This document shows positions 42,962 through 50,681 of a DNA stretch of 64,000 bases, in pieces. Origin of the DNA: Paenibacillus_AQ nitricinens. GTDB lineage: Bacteria > Bacillota > Bacilli > Paenibacillales > Paenibacillaceae. The position numbers were made by a program, and so were the translations under genes. The notes under the pieces were generated by a model. That model saw nothing but the letters and a program-made list of their open reading frames with translations. It was not told the origin of the DNA and searched no databases. Each line of letters begins with the position of its first letter. Position 1 is the first letter of the stretch. The stretch is from assembly GCF_052056485.1 (NCBI RefSeq), contig NZ_CP183948.1, positions 5,208,001 to 5,272,000 on the forward strand. Direction: 5' to 3'.

Positions 42962-43336
42962 TTATTTCTTGGGTCCGTAATCTCCCATTTTGATGCCCCA
43001 CACCGAATCCTTCTGATGGGCAGCAGCCTCCTTTAAACTTGGAAGTCTTACATCCAGAGGAGAATGCCGTTCCAAATACATCACAAAGGCCTGGCGAAGC
43101 CCAATCTCAGCATCCAGTTTATTAAGTTCGTTCGGGTGTTTCTCCATCTCCGCTAATTCTACTTCCCAACGGTATAAATCGCTTGCCTCAGATCGTTCCA
43201 GCCGAACTTTTTCAGTTAGCTCCCGCAGCTCACGGTAGGCCTGTTTTACTTTTGAAGAGTACAGTTGCTTCTGATTCATAAAAGTTAAGAATGCGATAAG
43301 CAGTGCTAAACCTATCCATAAAATAACGTTGTCCAT
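42962..43336 (-). CDS. Hypothetical single-pass membrane protein with coiled coil
   Basis: A 124-residue protein of unknown function. One N-terminal transmembrane helix (about residues 4-20, VILWIGLALLIAFLTFM) is followed by a charged helical segment likely to form a coiled coil (about 28-78, AYRELRELTEKVRLERSEAS) and a polar tail ending GIKMGDYGPKK. The orientation is probably N-out with the coil in the cytoplasm. The ATG has a GGGGGGAG site. It is the last of three minus-strand genes of unknown function (43648, 43429, 42962). Confidence 0.8.
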   Translation of the reverse strand: MDNVILWIGLALLIAFLTFMNQKQLYSSKVKQAYRELRELTEKVRLERSEASDLYRWEVELAEMEKHPNELNKLDAEIGLRQAFVMYLERHSPLDVRLPSLKEAAAHQKDSVWGIKMGDYGPKK

Positions 43337-43385
43337 ATTCTCCCCCCTGCTTGGGCTATTCTCTTAATTATACACACCAGTACGC

Positions 43386-43410
43386 AAAAATACCCCACAA
43401 TGTGAGGTAT
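43386..43410 (-). terminator. Terminator after the 59-residue gene
   Basis: On the minus strand ATACCTCAC/GTGGGGTAT form a 9-bp stem with a 3-base loop and one G-U pair, followed by TTTTTG. It lies 18 bases past the stop at 43429. Confidence 0.82.
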
Positions 43411-43428
43411 CTGCCCTAACTTTAGCAT

Positions 43429-43608
43429 CTATTCTTTTTTCATAATTTCATGCAGCTGACGTTTGTCTGCTTCTAGAGCCCGGGCCTGGGCTTCGATATC
43501 CTCCAGATCTGCCTCCGCTGCTGAAAACTCTACGTCCTCTGCCTTCGCCTCGTACAGCATTTTCATCTTCTCGGTCTTTGAGAATATTTGCGAGTTCTCT
43601 CTATCCAT
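43429..43608 (-). CDS. Small coiled-coil protein of unknown function (59 residues)
   Basis: The ATG at 43606-43608 opens 59 codons ending TAG at 43429-43431. The product begins MDRENSQIFSKTEKMKMLYE and continues with a highly charged helix (FSAAEADLEDIEAQARALEA) ending HEIMKKE. The regular Glu/Ala/Leu spacing suggests a single amphipathic or coiled-coil helix without membrane segment. An AAGGGAG motif lies 12 bases upstream, a little far. It is 39 bases after the gene at 43648 and is followed by a good terminator, which together make it likely real. Confidence 0.7.
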   Translation of the reverse strand: MDRENSQIFSKTEKMKMLYEAKAEDVEFSAAEADLEDIEAQARALEADKRQLHEIMKKE

Positions 43609-43647
43609 AGTATCGATCGTCTCCCTTCTTATTAAGAAAATTATTAT

Positions 43648-44007
43648 TCAAATCATCCCGCCTGCTTCTTCAATTATGCGTAATGCTTGATCATGGGACT
43701 CCGAATTCAAGATCACCGTAAGTAAAATATCTCTACCCGTCGGTCCTCCATCTCCGCCATGACTCATCCCACTGGCGCTGGTATCAGCAGCAGCTAGTAT
43801 GCCTGTGTGTGCACGCTCAGCAGTCATGGAGTCCATTCTGGCAACATTGCCTGTCACTGGGTTTACCCCTGAGCTAAAGCTCGTGCCTCCATATCTACTG
43901 AAGCGATCAACGGAAATTTCAATGGCCCGAAGTGCACGGAGCTTACGAGCAACACCCTCCGCTTCTTCAGGACTTTTAAAATAAGCCAAAATAGATCTTT
44001 CCGACAT
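43648..44007 (-). CDS. Hypothetical protein, stress-protein-like
   Basis: A 119-residue soluble protein that I cannot assign to a characterised family. It starts MSERSILAYFKSPEEAEGVA, with a beta-alpha pattern (RKLRALRAIEISVDRF), then a flexible Gly/Ser/Thr-rich middle, and ends with a second beta-alpha unit (GRDILLTVILNSESHDQALR, IIEEAGG). The split beta-alpha halves around a loop resemble small stress proteins such as YflT/GSP17M, but this is a visual impression only. It is the first of three minus-strand genes and diverges from the subtilase gene. Confidence 0.78.
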   Translation of the reverse strand: MSERSILAYFKSPEEAEGVARKLRALRAIEISVDRFSRYGGTSFSSGVNPVTGNVARMDSMTAERAHTGILAAADTSASGMSHGGDGGPTGRDILLTVILNSESHDQALRIIEEAGGMI

Positions 44008-44292
44008 CTTATCCCCGCTCTCGCTTGAAATTCAGATATCTGTTGCATTCCTTTATATTGTCTTCATTTCACTTCTTTTATGCCCTTTTTTTCTCATACT
44101 CCACTTATTTACTGGGAATTCGACATTTTCCTCGACGCTTCCCTGCAATATAGTACTAAAGTTGTATATTCGATTTGAAGTTATAGCTGTAGAATAAATT
44201 TAATTTTCATAATTTTTTACATTTTATGTTGAGGAGGAGAATTACAGATACACACTGCAATATAAAAATTCATTTTGGGAGGATGAACTTAT
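44008..44292. other. Divergent region upstream of the subtilase gene
   Basis: The 285 bases between the divergent genes are AT-rich. I could not find a convincing promoter pair for the subtilase; TATAGT occurs at about 44150 without a well-spaced -35. The subtilase ribosome binding site GGGAGG is at about 44278-44283. Confidence 0.4.
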
Positions 44293-47200
44293 TTGAAACG
44301 TACCTTTAAACACTCTATTCAAAGAATTGGTATTGGGGCGGCGAGCTTCGGACTGGCTGTTTCTGTCCTTTTTCCATCCGCTGCATTTGCGAACTCATCC
44401 CTTGAATCATCAACTAACCTAGTTAATAATGTACAGTCTCAAAGTGCGACCCCTCATAACTACGCGGGTGTGCTCAAAGGTTCAGCACCAGTATCCGTAA
44501 TTGTGGAATTAACTAATAAACCAGTCAGTGTGTATGAAAATGAGGCTAAAACTTCTTCTTTACGATCCTCAGTCTCCTTACAACGCAGTAAAATTATCTC
44601 GGAGCATAAAAGTTTTATTTCCTCAGCGCAGAAAATCGATGCCGATATCGGTTTTGAATACAGTGAGATTTTTAACGGATATTCCATTACTCTGCCAGCC
44701 AATCAAGTTAACAAGCTGTTAGAGCTTCCGGGCGTTGCAGCTGTTTATCCAAATGATGAAGTCCATGCGTTAGCAGACAGTGTTGAGTTAGCGACTTTGC
44801 CTGTTACACGTTCTTATTCGGACAGCGGCAATCTTATAGGTGCGGATAAACTACATGCATTAGGTTACACAGGGGAAGGGGTACAGGTAGCGGTTGTCGA
44901 TACTGGCATCGATAAAAATCACCCTTTATTAAAGGATAATTATAAGGGGGGGTACGATGCCTATGATCAGGATAATGATCCGTCAGAAACACCTCCTGAC
45001 GCTAACTTCCCTCCAAAAAATGGTAGCCCATATGAAACCTCGCATGGCACTCATGTAGCCGGTACAATATTGGATGTTGCACCTGAAGTGGATTTGTACG
45101 CGTATCGCGTACTTGGCCCTTACGGTTCCGGTCCAACAGCGGTTGTAATCGCGGGTATTGAGAAAGCGGTCGCTGATGGAGCCGATATCATTAACCTTTC
45201 CCTGGGCTCTGATGTCAACCAAAGTTATTCCGCAAGTTCAATCGCGATAGACAACGCCATAAAATCGGGCGTAAATGTTGTTGTTGCCGCCGGTAACGCT
45301 GGACCGGATGTAGGAACATTAGGCGAACCTGCTGGATCTCAACTTGCACTTAGTGTAGGTGCTTCTACTACCCCAGTGAATACCCCATTCTTTGATATTG
45401 GCGATGTTAAAAAAATTCCAGGGACATTAGCCACTTATTCCCCAGATTTAGTTGATAATATCGCCGGTAGTAAGATCGTTTACGCTGGTCTTGGAGCTAC
45501 TTCCAATTACACAAATTTGGATGTCAAAGATAAGGTAGTCCTTGTCGATCGAGGTGAGCTGAGCTTCGGAGATAAATCTCTAAATGCCAAAGCAGCTGGA
45601 GCCAAGCTTGTCCTAATTGCTAATAATGCTGAAGGTGAACTCAGTCCCACCCTCGGTGCGCCCGGGAATTACATTCCTACCTACGGAATTACTCAAGAAG
45701 ATGGCAAAGAGATAAAAACTCAGATGAAGGCTGCTAAAGATATAATCAGTTACTATATAGCGCTTGAAGTAAATCAGTTAGCTAATTTTAGCTCTATGGG
45801 TCCGGGGATGCCGGATTATCTAATCAAACCTGATGTTGTTGCGCCAGGGGTCAATATCAACTCGACGATACCTAGCTGGACTGGGGATTACGAACATGCT
45901 TATGGCTTAAAAAGCGGAACCAGTATGGCAACCCCACATGTTGTAGGAGCTGTCGCTTTGCTATTGAGTGAAAACTCTAACCTTAAGCCAAATGAAATTA
46001 AAGCACTGCTGATGAACAATGCGGATCCTATCTTCAAGCGTAATGGAGATGCTTACTCTTTGTATCAACAAGGTGCCGGATTAATTAATTTGGAGAAATC
46101 ATCAAAAGCTGAATCTATTGCTAAAGTCGGGGAGAGCTTAATTAGTGGTCTTCCAGGTACTGTAGAAATCCCTTATTACACAGGTTCCTTGTCCTTTGGC
46201 CTGCTCCCAAAAGGGGCTAGCGTAACGAAATCAGTTTATGTAGAAAATTTTAATGAGAAAGGATCAACCTATACTCTGTCCACCAAATGGCTTACAGAAG
46301 CACCTGGTGACATTAGTATTAATATTGCACCAGACAGCGTTACCTCAGGTGTAGATCAATATGCACAATTTTCACTAAAGGTATCTGACACAGCAAAAGA
46401 GGGTGCATATGAAGGAATCCTGTTCCTAACCTCTGATACAGAAACTCTTCGCCTTCCCTTTAATGCACTTGTCGGCGATAAATTCAATTTAGAGCCTGTT
46501 AATCAACTTTCTTTTGAAAGTCCACAGATTTCTCCTAATGGCGATGGACGCTCAGACGACACCACCCTTACCTTCTCTGTCAATGAAGAACTGGATGGCA
46601 TAAGTTTCGTAGCCTCTCCAATAGATGCTCCTGCAACAGTTTTAGGTGAAGTTTATTCTATTGATGAAAAGGTTTATCGTGGCGTATACGAGATTCCAAA
46701 TTGGAATGGAACTTTAACAGACCTGGAGACTTCCGCCAAGTCTACTTTAGCAGATGGTCACTACTACATCACGCCTGTGCTTCCTAATGGGCAACTGCTC
46801 AAGAATCAAAAGATCAAGTTCACAATTGATACGGAGAAGCCAATCGTTTCCGGCATCACACTTGAGGAGTATGAACGTGAGGCGCCAACCGATCCTGGTG
46901 CAGCTCAAATCAGCGGTTTTATTGATGATGACCTCATGGCCTATTATATTTCTAATACACAACCTATTGGAAACTGGTTTACCGTGTACGCCGAAGGTAA
47001 ACATTATGATGGGAATACTTATAAATTTGGCGGTGTGATTGCAAATAACGGTGCTTTTTCCATTGACGTTCCTGTTAACGAGGGACTTAATGAGTACAAA
47101 ATCTATGTGGTTGATAAAGTAGGTAACGGCGCGGACGACGATGATTATGCTCAGCGACTGCTTTATAGCACAGGAGATGGTATTTTCAATGTAACTCCGT

Positions 47201-48810
47201 CTCTATCTGCAGCCACCATTGATGAGGGGCAACCGGTAACCATTGATCTTGGGTATTCCGTGACAGATGAGGTTTATGGCGTCTATGGGGCTTCATTCGC
47301 TGTCATTTACGATGATTCTCTCGAAACACCGGCGATCCAGCCAAGCGTACAACTGGCAACGTATCAAGAGGAGAATTTCTCTGGTATTCCACTTACAGAA
47401 TTCTCACAAACCTATGATTTAGAAGACGGCCGCAAACTGACACAGTATAATGTCAATCTGTCAGGTGGTGCTTATCACGGCTCAGGTTCACTAGGCAAAA
47501 TAACCTTCAAACCATCTACTGTGGGAAAATACGACTTTGAGCTGTACGATGTACAGGTCTTGAATGATGCTACAAAATCAACAATCGCATCCGGTTTGAG
47601 AACGGTAAGTGTAACTGTTAAGACAGCTGAAACGCCGACGCCGACACCTACACCAACAGAGTCACCAACAGCAACTCCGACATCAACACCATCAACTGAT
47701 TCGTATGTACCTACAGCAACCAGTGCTCCTGCTTCTGGAACCACTTTAAAATCAGGGAAGCTGGTAGAGACCGCAGATCCAGCAGGCGGCAAGCCTTCAG
47801 CGGTATTCAACATCTTAGATACTGCATTAGCAAATTCGATCCAGAATGCAAAAGACAAGACTTCTGTACTTGATCTAAGCGATGTAAGCTTCAATAAATA
47901 TAGCCAAGTGGTTATTTCTCTTACCCCGGCCCAAGCCGAGCAGTTAAAAAAATCGGAGAATACGCTCCGCCTAAACGGTAGTGGGTTCAATGTACTTATT
48001 CCAGCGGCGACTCTTCCGGATTTCATCAACAGCAACGGCTTGACCCTTACGATTAGCCTGACAGATGCGGGCAATACAGCAGTTTTAGCAGGTAGCTCAG
48101 CCGCAATAAATATCGGTTCTTCTATTCTCACCATCAAAAATGGTTGGACAACCGGAAAGCCGATCATCCTTCAGCTTAATCTAAAAGCCGCCAGTCTACA
48201 TGATGCTCGAAAGACTGCTGCTTATGTAGAATCAAAAGATCGTAAATGGTCCTACCTGCAACCTGGTTCTATCAATAAAGATGGGATTCTACAGTTTAAC
48301 GTTACTGGTGATGGTTCTTACAGCGCAGCATCCAGAAATATAAGCTTTAAAGATATTGGCACACACTGGGCTCAAACCGATATCGAGGTCCTTGCTGCCC
48401 ATAGTATCATTGCTGGCAAAGGAGCCGATGGCAGCTTTAAGCCTGCCGACACCTTAAATCAGGCAGAGCTTCTAACGCTCTTCGACCGTCTACTTGGAAA
48501 AGGTGACACTTGGAATACTCGCATCAAAGAAAGCGGATCTCGTGATGTGCTGACCCGCGAGGAAGCAGCTCTTATCATTGCTAAGGCCCTTGGTGCAGAT
48601 CTTACAATAGCCAAAACACCTTTAAGCTTTAAGGATGCCGACAGCATCGCTGCGGAAGCACGCAACGCTGTAGCCTATGCTGTAACCAAAGGTTATCTCA
48701 AAGGTGTTACTGCAGATAACTTCAATCCACAAGGTACTCTGACTCGTGCACAAGCAGCAACGATTCTGAGCCGTGTGCTCGAGGATCTACGTTCTTCGAA
48801 CAACCTCTAG
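44293..48810 (+). CDS. S-layer-anchored subtilisin-like serine protease
   Basis: A 1505-residue exported protease. A signal peptide (cleavage after about residue 33, AAFA) is followed by an I9 propeptide (about 60-165) and the S8 catalytic domain with Asp in VAVVDTGID (about residue 205), His in SHGTHVAGT (about 253) and Ser in GTSMATPHV (about 543). A PA insert sits between His and Ser (about 390-480). Then come a Fn3-like beta sandwich, a FlgD/FN3-type segment (SPNGDGRSDD), a cohesin-like domain (about 965-1110), a Pro/Thr linker with TPTPTPTESP, a beta-rich region and three C-terminal SLH modules (FKDIGTHW, DVLTREEAA, FKDADSIAAEAR). SLH binds pyruvylated wall polymer. The start is TTG at 44293 after GGGAGG; the nearby ATG is out of frame. 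Confidence 0.94.
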   Translation: MKRTFKHSIQRIGIGAASFGLAVSVLFPSAAFANSSLESSTNLVNNVQSQSATPHNYAGVLKGSAPVSVIVELTNKPVSVYENEAKTSSLRSSVSLQRSKIISEHKSFISSAQKIDADIGFEYSEIFNGYSITLPANQVNKLLELPGVAAVYPNDEVHALADSVELATLPVTRSYSDSGNLIGADKLHALGYTGEGVQVAVVDTGIDKNHPLLKDNYKGGYDAYDQDNDPSETPPDANFPPKNGSPYETSHGTHVAGTILDVAPEVDLYAYRVLGPYGSGPTAVVIAGIEKAVADGADIINLSLGSDVNQSYSASSIAIDNAIKSGVNVVVAAGNAGPDVGTLGEPAGSQLALSVGASTTPVNTPFFDIGDVKKIPGTLATYSPDLVDNIAGSKIVYAGLGATSNYTNLDVKDKVVLVDRGELSFGDKSLNAKAAGAKLVLIANNAEGELSPTLGAPGNYIPTYGITQEDGKEIKTQMKAAKDIISYYIALEVNQLANFSSMGPGMPDYLIKPDVVAPGVNINSTIPSWTGDYEHAYGLKSGTSMATPHVVGAVALLLSENSNLKPNEIKALLMNNADPIFKRNGDAYSLYQQGAGLINLEKSSKAESIAKVGESLISGLPGTVEIPYYTGSLSFGLLPKGASVTKSVYVENFNEKGSTYTLSTKWLTEAPGDISINIAPDSVTSGVDQYAQFSLKVSDTAKEGAYEGILFLTSDTETLRLPFNALVGDKFNLEPVNQLSFESPQISPNGDGRSDDTTLTFSVNEELDGISFVASPIDAPATVLGEVYSIDEKVYRGVYEIPNWNGTLTDLETSAKSTLADGHYYITPVLPNGQLLKNQKIKFTIDTEKPIVSGITLEEYEREAPTDPGAAQISGFIDDDLMAYYISNTQPIGNWFTVYAEGKHYDGNTYKFGGVIANNGAFSIDVPVNEGLNEYKIYVVDKVGNGADDDDYAQRLLYSTGDGIFNVTPSLSAATIDEGQPVTIDLGYSVTDEVYGVYGASFAVIYDDSLETPAIQPSVQLATYQEENFSGIPLTEFSQTYDLEDGRKLTQYNVNLSGGAYHGSGSLGKITFKPSTVGKYDFELYDVQVLNDATKSTIASGLRTVSVTVKTAETPTPTPTPTESPTATPTSTPSTDSYVPTATSAPASGTTLKSGKLVETADPAGGKPSAVFNILDTALANSIQNAKDKTSVLDLSDVSFNKYSQVVISLTPAQAEQLKKSENTLRLNGSGFNVLIPAATLPDFINSNGLTLTISLTDAGNTAVLAGSSAAINIGSSILTIKNGWTTGKPIILQLNLKAASLHDARKTAAYVESKDRKWSYLQPGSINKDGILQFNVTGDGSYSAASRNISFKDIGTHWAQTDIEVLAAHSIIAGKGADGSFKPADTLNQAELLTLFDRLLGKGDTWNTRIKESGSRDVLTREEAALIIAKALGADLTIAKTPLSFKDADSIAAEARNAVAYAVTKGYLKGVTADNFNPQGTLTRAQAATILSRVLEDLRSSNNL

Positions 48811-48819
48811 TTGCACTTT

Positions 48820-48862
48820 AAAAGAAAGAATCCCAGCAGGCATTGGCTGCTGGGATTCTTTC
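48820..48862. terminator. Terminator of the subtilase gene
   Basis: A perfect 12-bp stem GAATCCCAGCAG/CTGCTGGGATTC (48828-48839/48847-48858) with a 7-base loop, flanked by AAAGAAA and TTTCG. It starts 17 bases past the stop codon and could work in either direction. Confidence 0.88.
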
Positions 48863-49213
48863 GTCTTTAGGTCATATTTCTTCCTTGCCGATCCGATGCC
48901 ACTATCGGACTGTAGTCGCTATTCGCCTGAAAAGCACCAATAATAAACACTTTTTTGGGCAATAGCTGCACTGGACGATAAATTCGCTAATAACGCCGTC
49001 TGGGTCCGATAACCTGTGCAGATAATTCAAAGTAGATAGTTTGTTAAAAAACCTGGAACACAGCCGGGCTTTACTGGGGTCGGGTTACTGGCGCGGGGTG
49101 CGGGGTCCTGAAGTTCAGTCGTGTTTGCCGGGTTTGCGGGCTCGTAGATTTTCGCGGCTTCTAGCACCTTCTTAAAGGCGCTACATGAAATTGGTAAGTC
49201 GTCTCTACTAACC
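48863..49213. other. Intergenic region with a GC-rich patch
   Basis: Between two terminators lies about 350 bases with no credible gene. TCCGAT/ATCGGA at about 48891-48908 is a short inverted repeat. From about 49060 to 49180 the sequence turns markedly G-rich on the plus strand, with repeated short words (GGGTCGGGT, GCGGGGTGCGGGG, GCCGGGTTTGCGGG). A 62-codon frame on the minus strand crosses it but has no ribosome binding site and low-complexity content. It may be a decayed sequence; its origin is unknown. Confidence 0.45.
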
Positions 49214-49265
49214 AAAAAAGCAGAGCAGCGATCCCCAAATAACGAGGGGATCGCTGCTCTGCTTT
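49214..49265. terminator. Strong bidirectional terminator of the dnaK operon
   Basis: A perfect 20-bp stem (49217-49236/49246-49265) with a 9-base loop, flanked by six A residues on the left and TTTATTTTT on the right. On the minus strand it ends hrcA-grpE-dnaK-dnaJ, 35 bases past the dnaJ stop. Confidence 0.95.
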
Positions 49266-49299
49266 ATTTTTATTTACTCAACTAATTAAATTAGAAATA

Positions 49300-50424
49300 T
49301 CAGTCCCCGCGGAACGCACGCTTCACACGATCAAAGAAGGATTGCTCATGCTCATGAGTGTTTTCTCCATTTAGAGCGGCGAACTGTCGCAACAAATCTT
49401 TTTGCTCGTCATTCAGCTTGCTAGGTGTCACAACAATGACTCTAACATGCTGGTCGCCTTGACCAGATCCACGTAGACGTGGAACCCCTTTGCCTTTGAG
49501 ACGGAAGAAAGTACCGGTCTGTGTTCCTGCAGGAATCTTCAGCTTCACTTTTTCCGTTAAGGTAGGAATCTCAATCTCATCGCCAAGTGCGGCCTGTGCA
49601 AACGTAAGTGGAACCTCGCACATAATATCATCGTTCTCACGCACGAAGAAATCATGCGATTTAACACGGATAACAATATACAAGTCTCCAGCAGGACCGC
49701 CACGTAAGCCGCCTTCGCCTTCACCAGTCATGCGCAGCTGCGCGCCGTCATCGACACCGGCAGGAATACGCACATGAATCTTACGTTGCTTCTTAACTTT
49801 ACCCTGTCCGCTACAAGTCGTACATTTTTCTTTAATAATCTTACCTGTACCACTGCAATGCGAACATGGACGACGATTACGCATCTGTCCAAGTGGTGTA
49901 TTCTGTACGAATTCCTGTTGCCCACTACCATGACAAGTGGAACAAGTCTCTGGTTTAGTACCCGGTTTAGCCCCGGAGCCGTAGCAGGTATCGCAAGTTT
50001 CTGTACGTGGGATAGTAATATCGGTTTCTTTACCGAATACCGCTTCCTTGAATTCAATGGTCATGGTGTACTGCAAATCTCCACCGCGCTGTGGTGCGTT
50101 AGGATCACGACGTCCGCCGCCGCCAAAGAACATATCAAAGATATCGCCTAGTCCTCCGAAGTCGCCGCCACCGCCGCCTCCGAAGCCGCCCATACCTTGG
50201 TTAGGATCAATATGGCCATATTGGTCATATCTAGCTCGCTGTTGTCCGTCGCTAAGAACATCGTAAGCTTCTTTTACTTCTTTAAACTTAGCTTCAGCAT
50301 CATCTGCTTTATTCACGTCTGGGTGATATTGGCGCGCCAATTTCCGGTACGCTTTCTTCACCTCGTCGTCTGAAGCATCTCTACTGAGGCCAAGCACTTC
50401 ATAATAATCGCGTTTATCTGCCAC
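49300..50424 (-). CDS. dnaJ: Chaperone DnaJ (Hsp40)
   Basis: A 374-residue type I J-protein. The J domain (about residues 1-70) has the HPD motif in YHPDVNKAD, followed by a Gly/Phe-rich segment (GMGGFGGGGGGDFGG), a zinc domain with four CxxCxGxG repeats (CDTCYGSG, CSTCHGSG, CSHCSGTG, CTTCSGQG), and the C-terminal substrate-binding domains. It delivers clients to DnaK and stimulates its ATPase. I start at the GTG at 50424, eight bases after GGAGG; a GTG three codons upstream overlaps the ribosome binding site. It is the last gene of the CIRCE-controlled operon, after a 257-base gap containing a large hairpin. Confidence 0.97.
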   Translation of the reverse strand: MADKRDYYEVLGLSRDASDDEVKKAYRKLARQYHPDVNKADDAEAKFKEVKEAYDVLSDGQQRARYDQYGHIDPNQGMGGFGGGGGGDFGGLGDIFDMFFGGGGRRDPNAPQRGGDLQYTMTIEFKEAVFGKETDITIPRTETCDTCYGSGAKPGTKPETCSTCHGSGQQEFVQNTPLGQMRNRRPCSHCSGTGKIIKEKCTTCSGQGKVKKQRKIHVRIPAGVDDGAQLRMTGEGEGGLRGGPAGDLYIVIRVKSHDFFVRENDDIMCEVPLTFAQAALGDEIEIPTLTEKVKLKIPAGTQTGTFFRLKGKGVPRLRGSGQGDQHVRVIVVTPSKLNDEQKDLLRQFAALNGENTHEHEQSFFDRVKRAFRGD

Positions 50425-50581
50425 TGCTTTCACCTCCGTACGTTACATACTCAAATTCCTAATTCTCTGTCAAAGAAACCATTATACGATAAAACCCCAG
50501 GCTCTGACCATCCAGTTCCAGCAGATGTTTATTCTTACAATATCAGAAGGCGCATTCGCGAAGAGTGTGCAAACTGATATT

Positions 50582-50629
50582 ACAAAAGGAAAGTCAAAAC
50601 ACGGGATGACCCGGTTTTGACCTTCCCTT
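50582..50629 (-). terminator. Hairpin between dnaK and dnaJ, partial terminator or processing site
   Basis: A roughly 20-bp stem (50586-50605/50610-50629) with a 4-base loop and a few mismatches lies 53 bases past the dnaK stop. On the minus strand it is followed by TTTTGTAA, so it may terminate part of the transcripts or stabilise the hrcA-grpE-dnaK mRNA, giving less dnaJ. Confidence 0.65.
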
Positions 50630-50681
50630 CTTAACTATATAAGAATTTATCAGTTACGCCCTATACACTTATCGTCTAAGG

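Noticed and set aside
47475..48167. Minus-strand open frame of 230 codons inside the subtilase gene
   Set aside because: The plus strand here encodes clear cohesin-like, linker and beta domains of the subtilase. The antisense frame has no ribosome binding site.
49027..49215. 62-codon minus-strand frame downstream of the subtilase
   Set aside because: It has no ribosome binding site, a Pro/Ala/Thr low-complexity product created by the G-rich patch, and it lies between two terminators.
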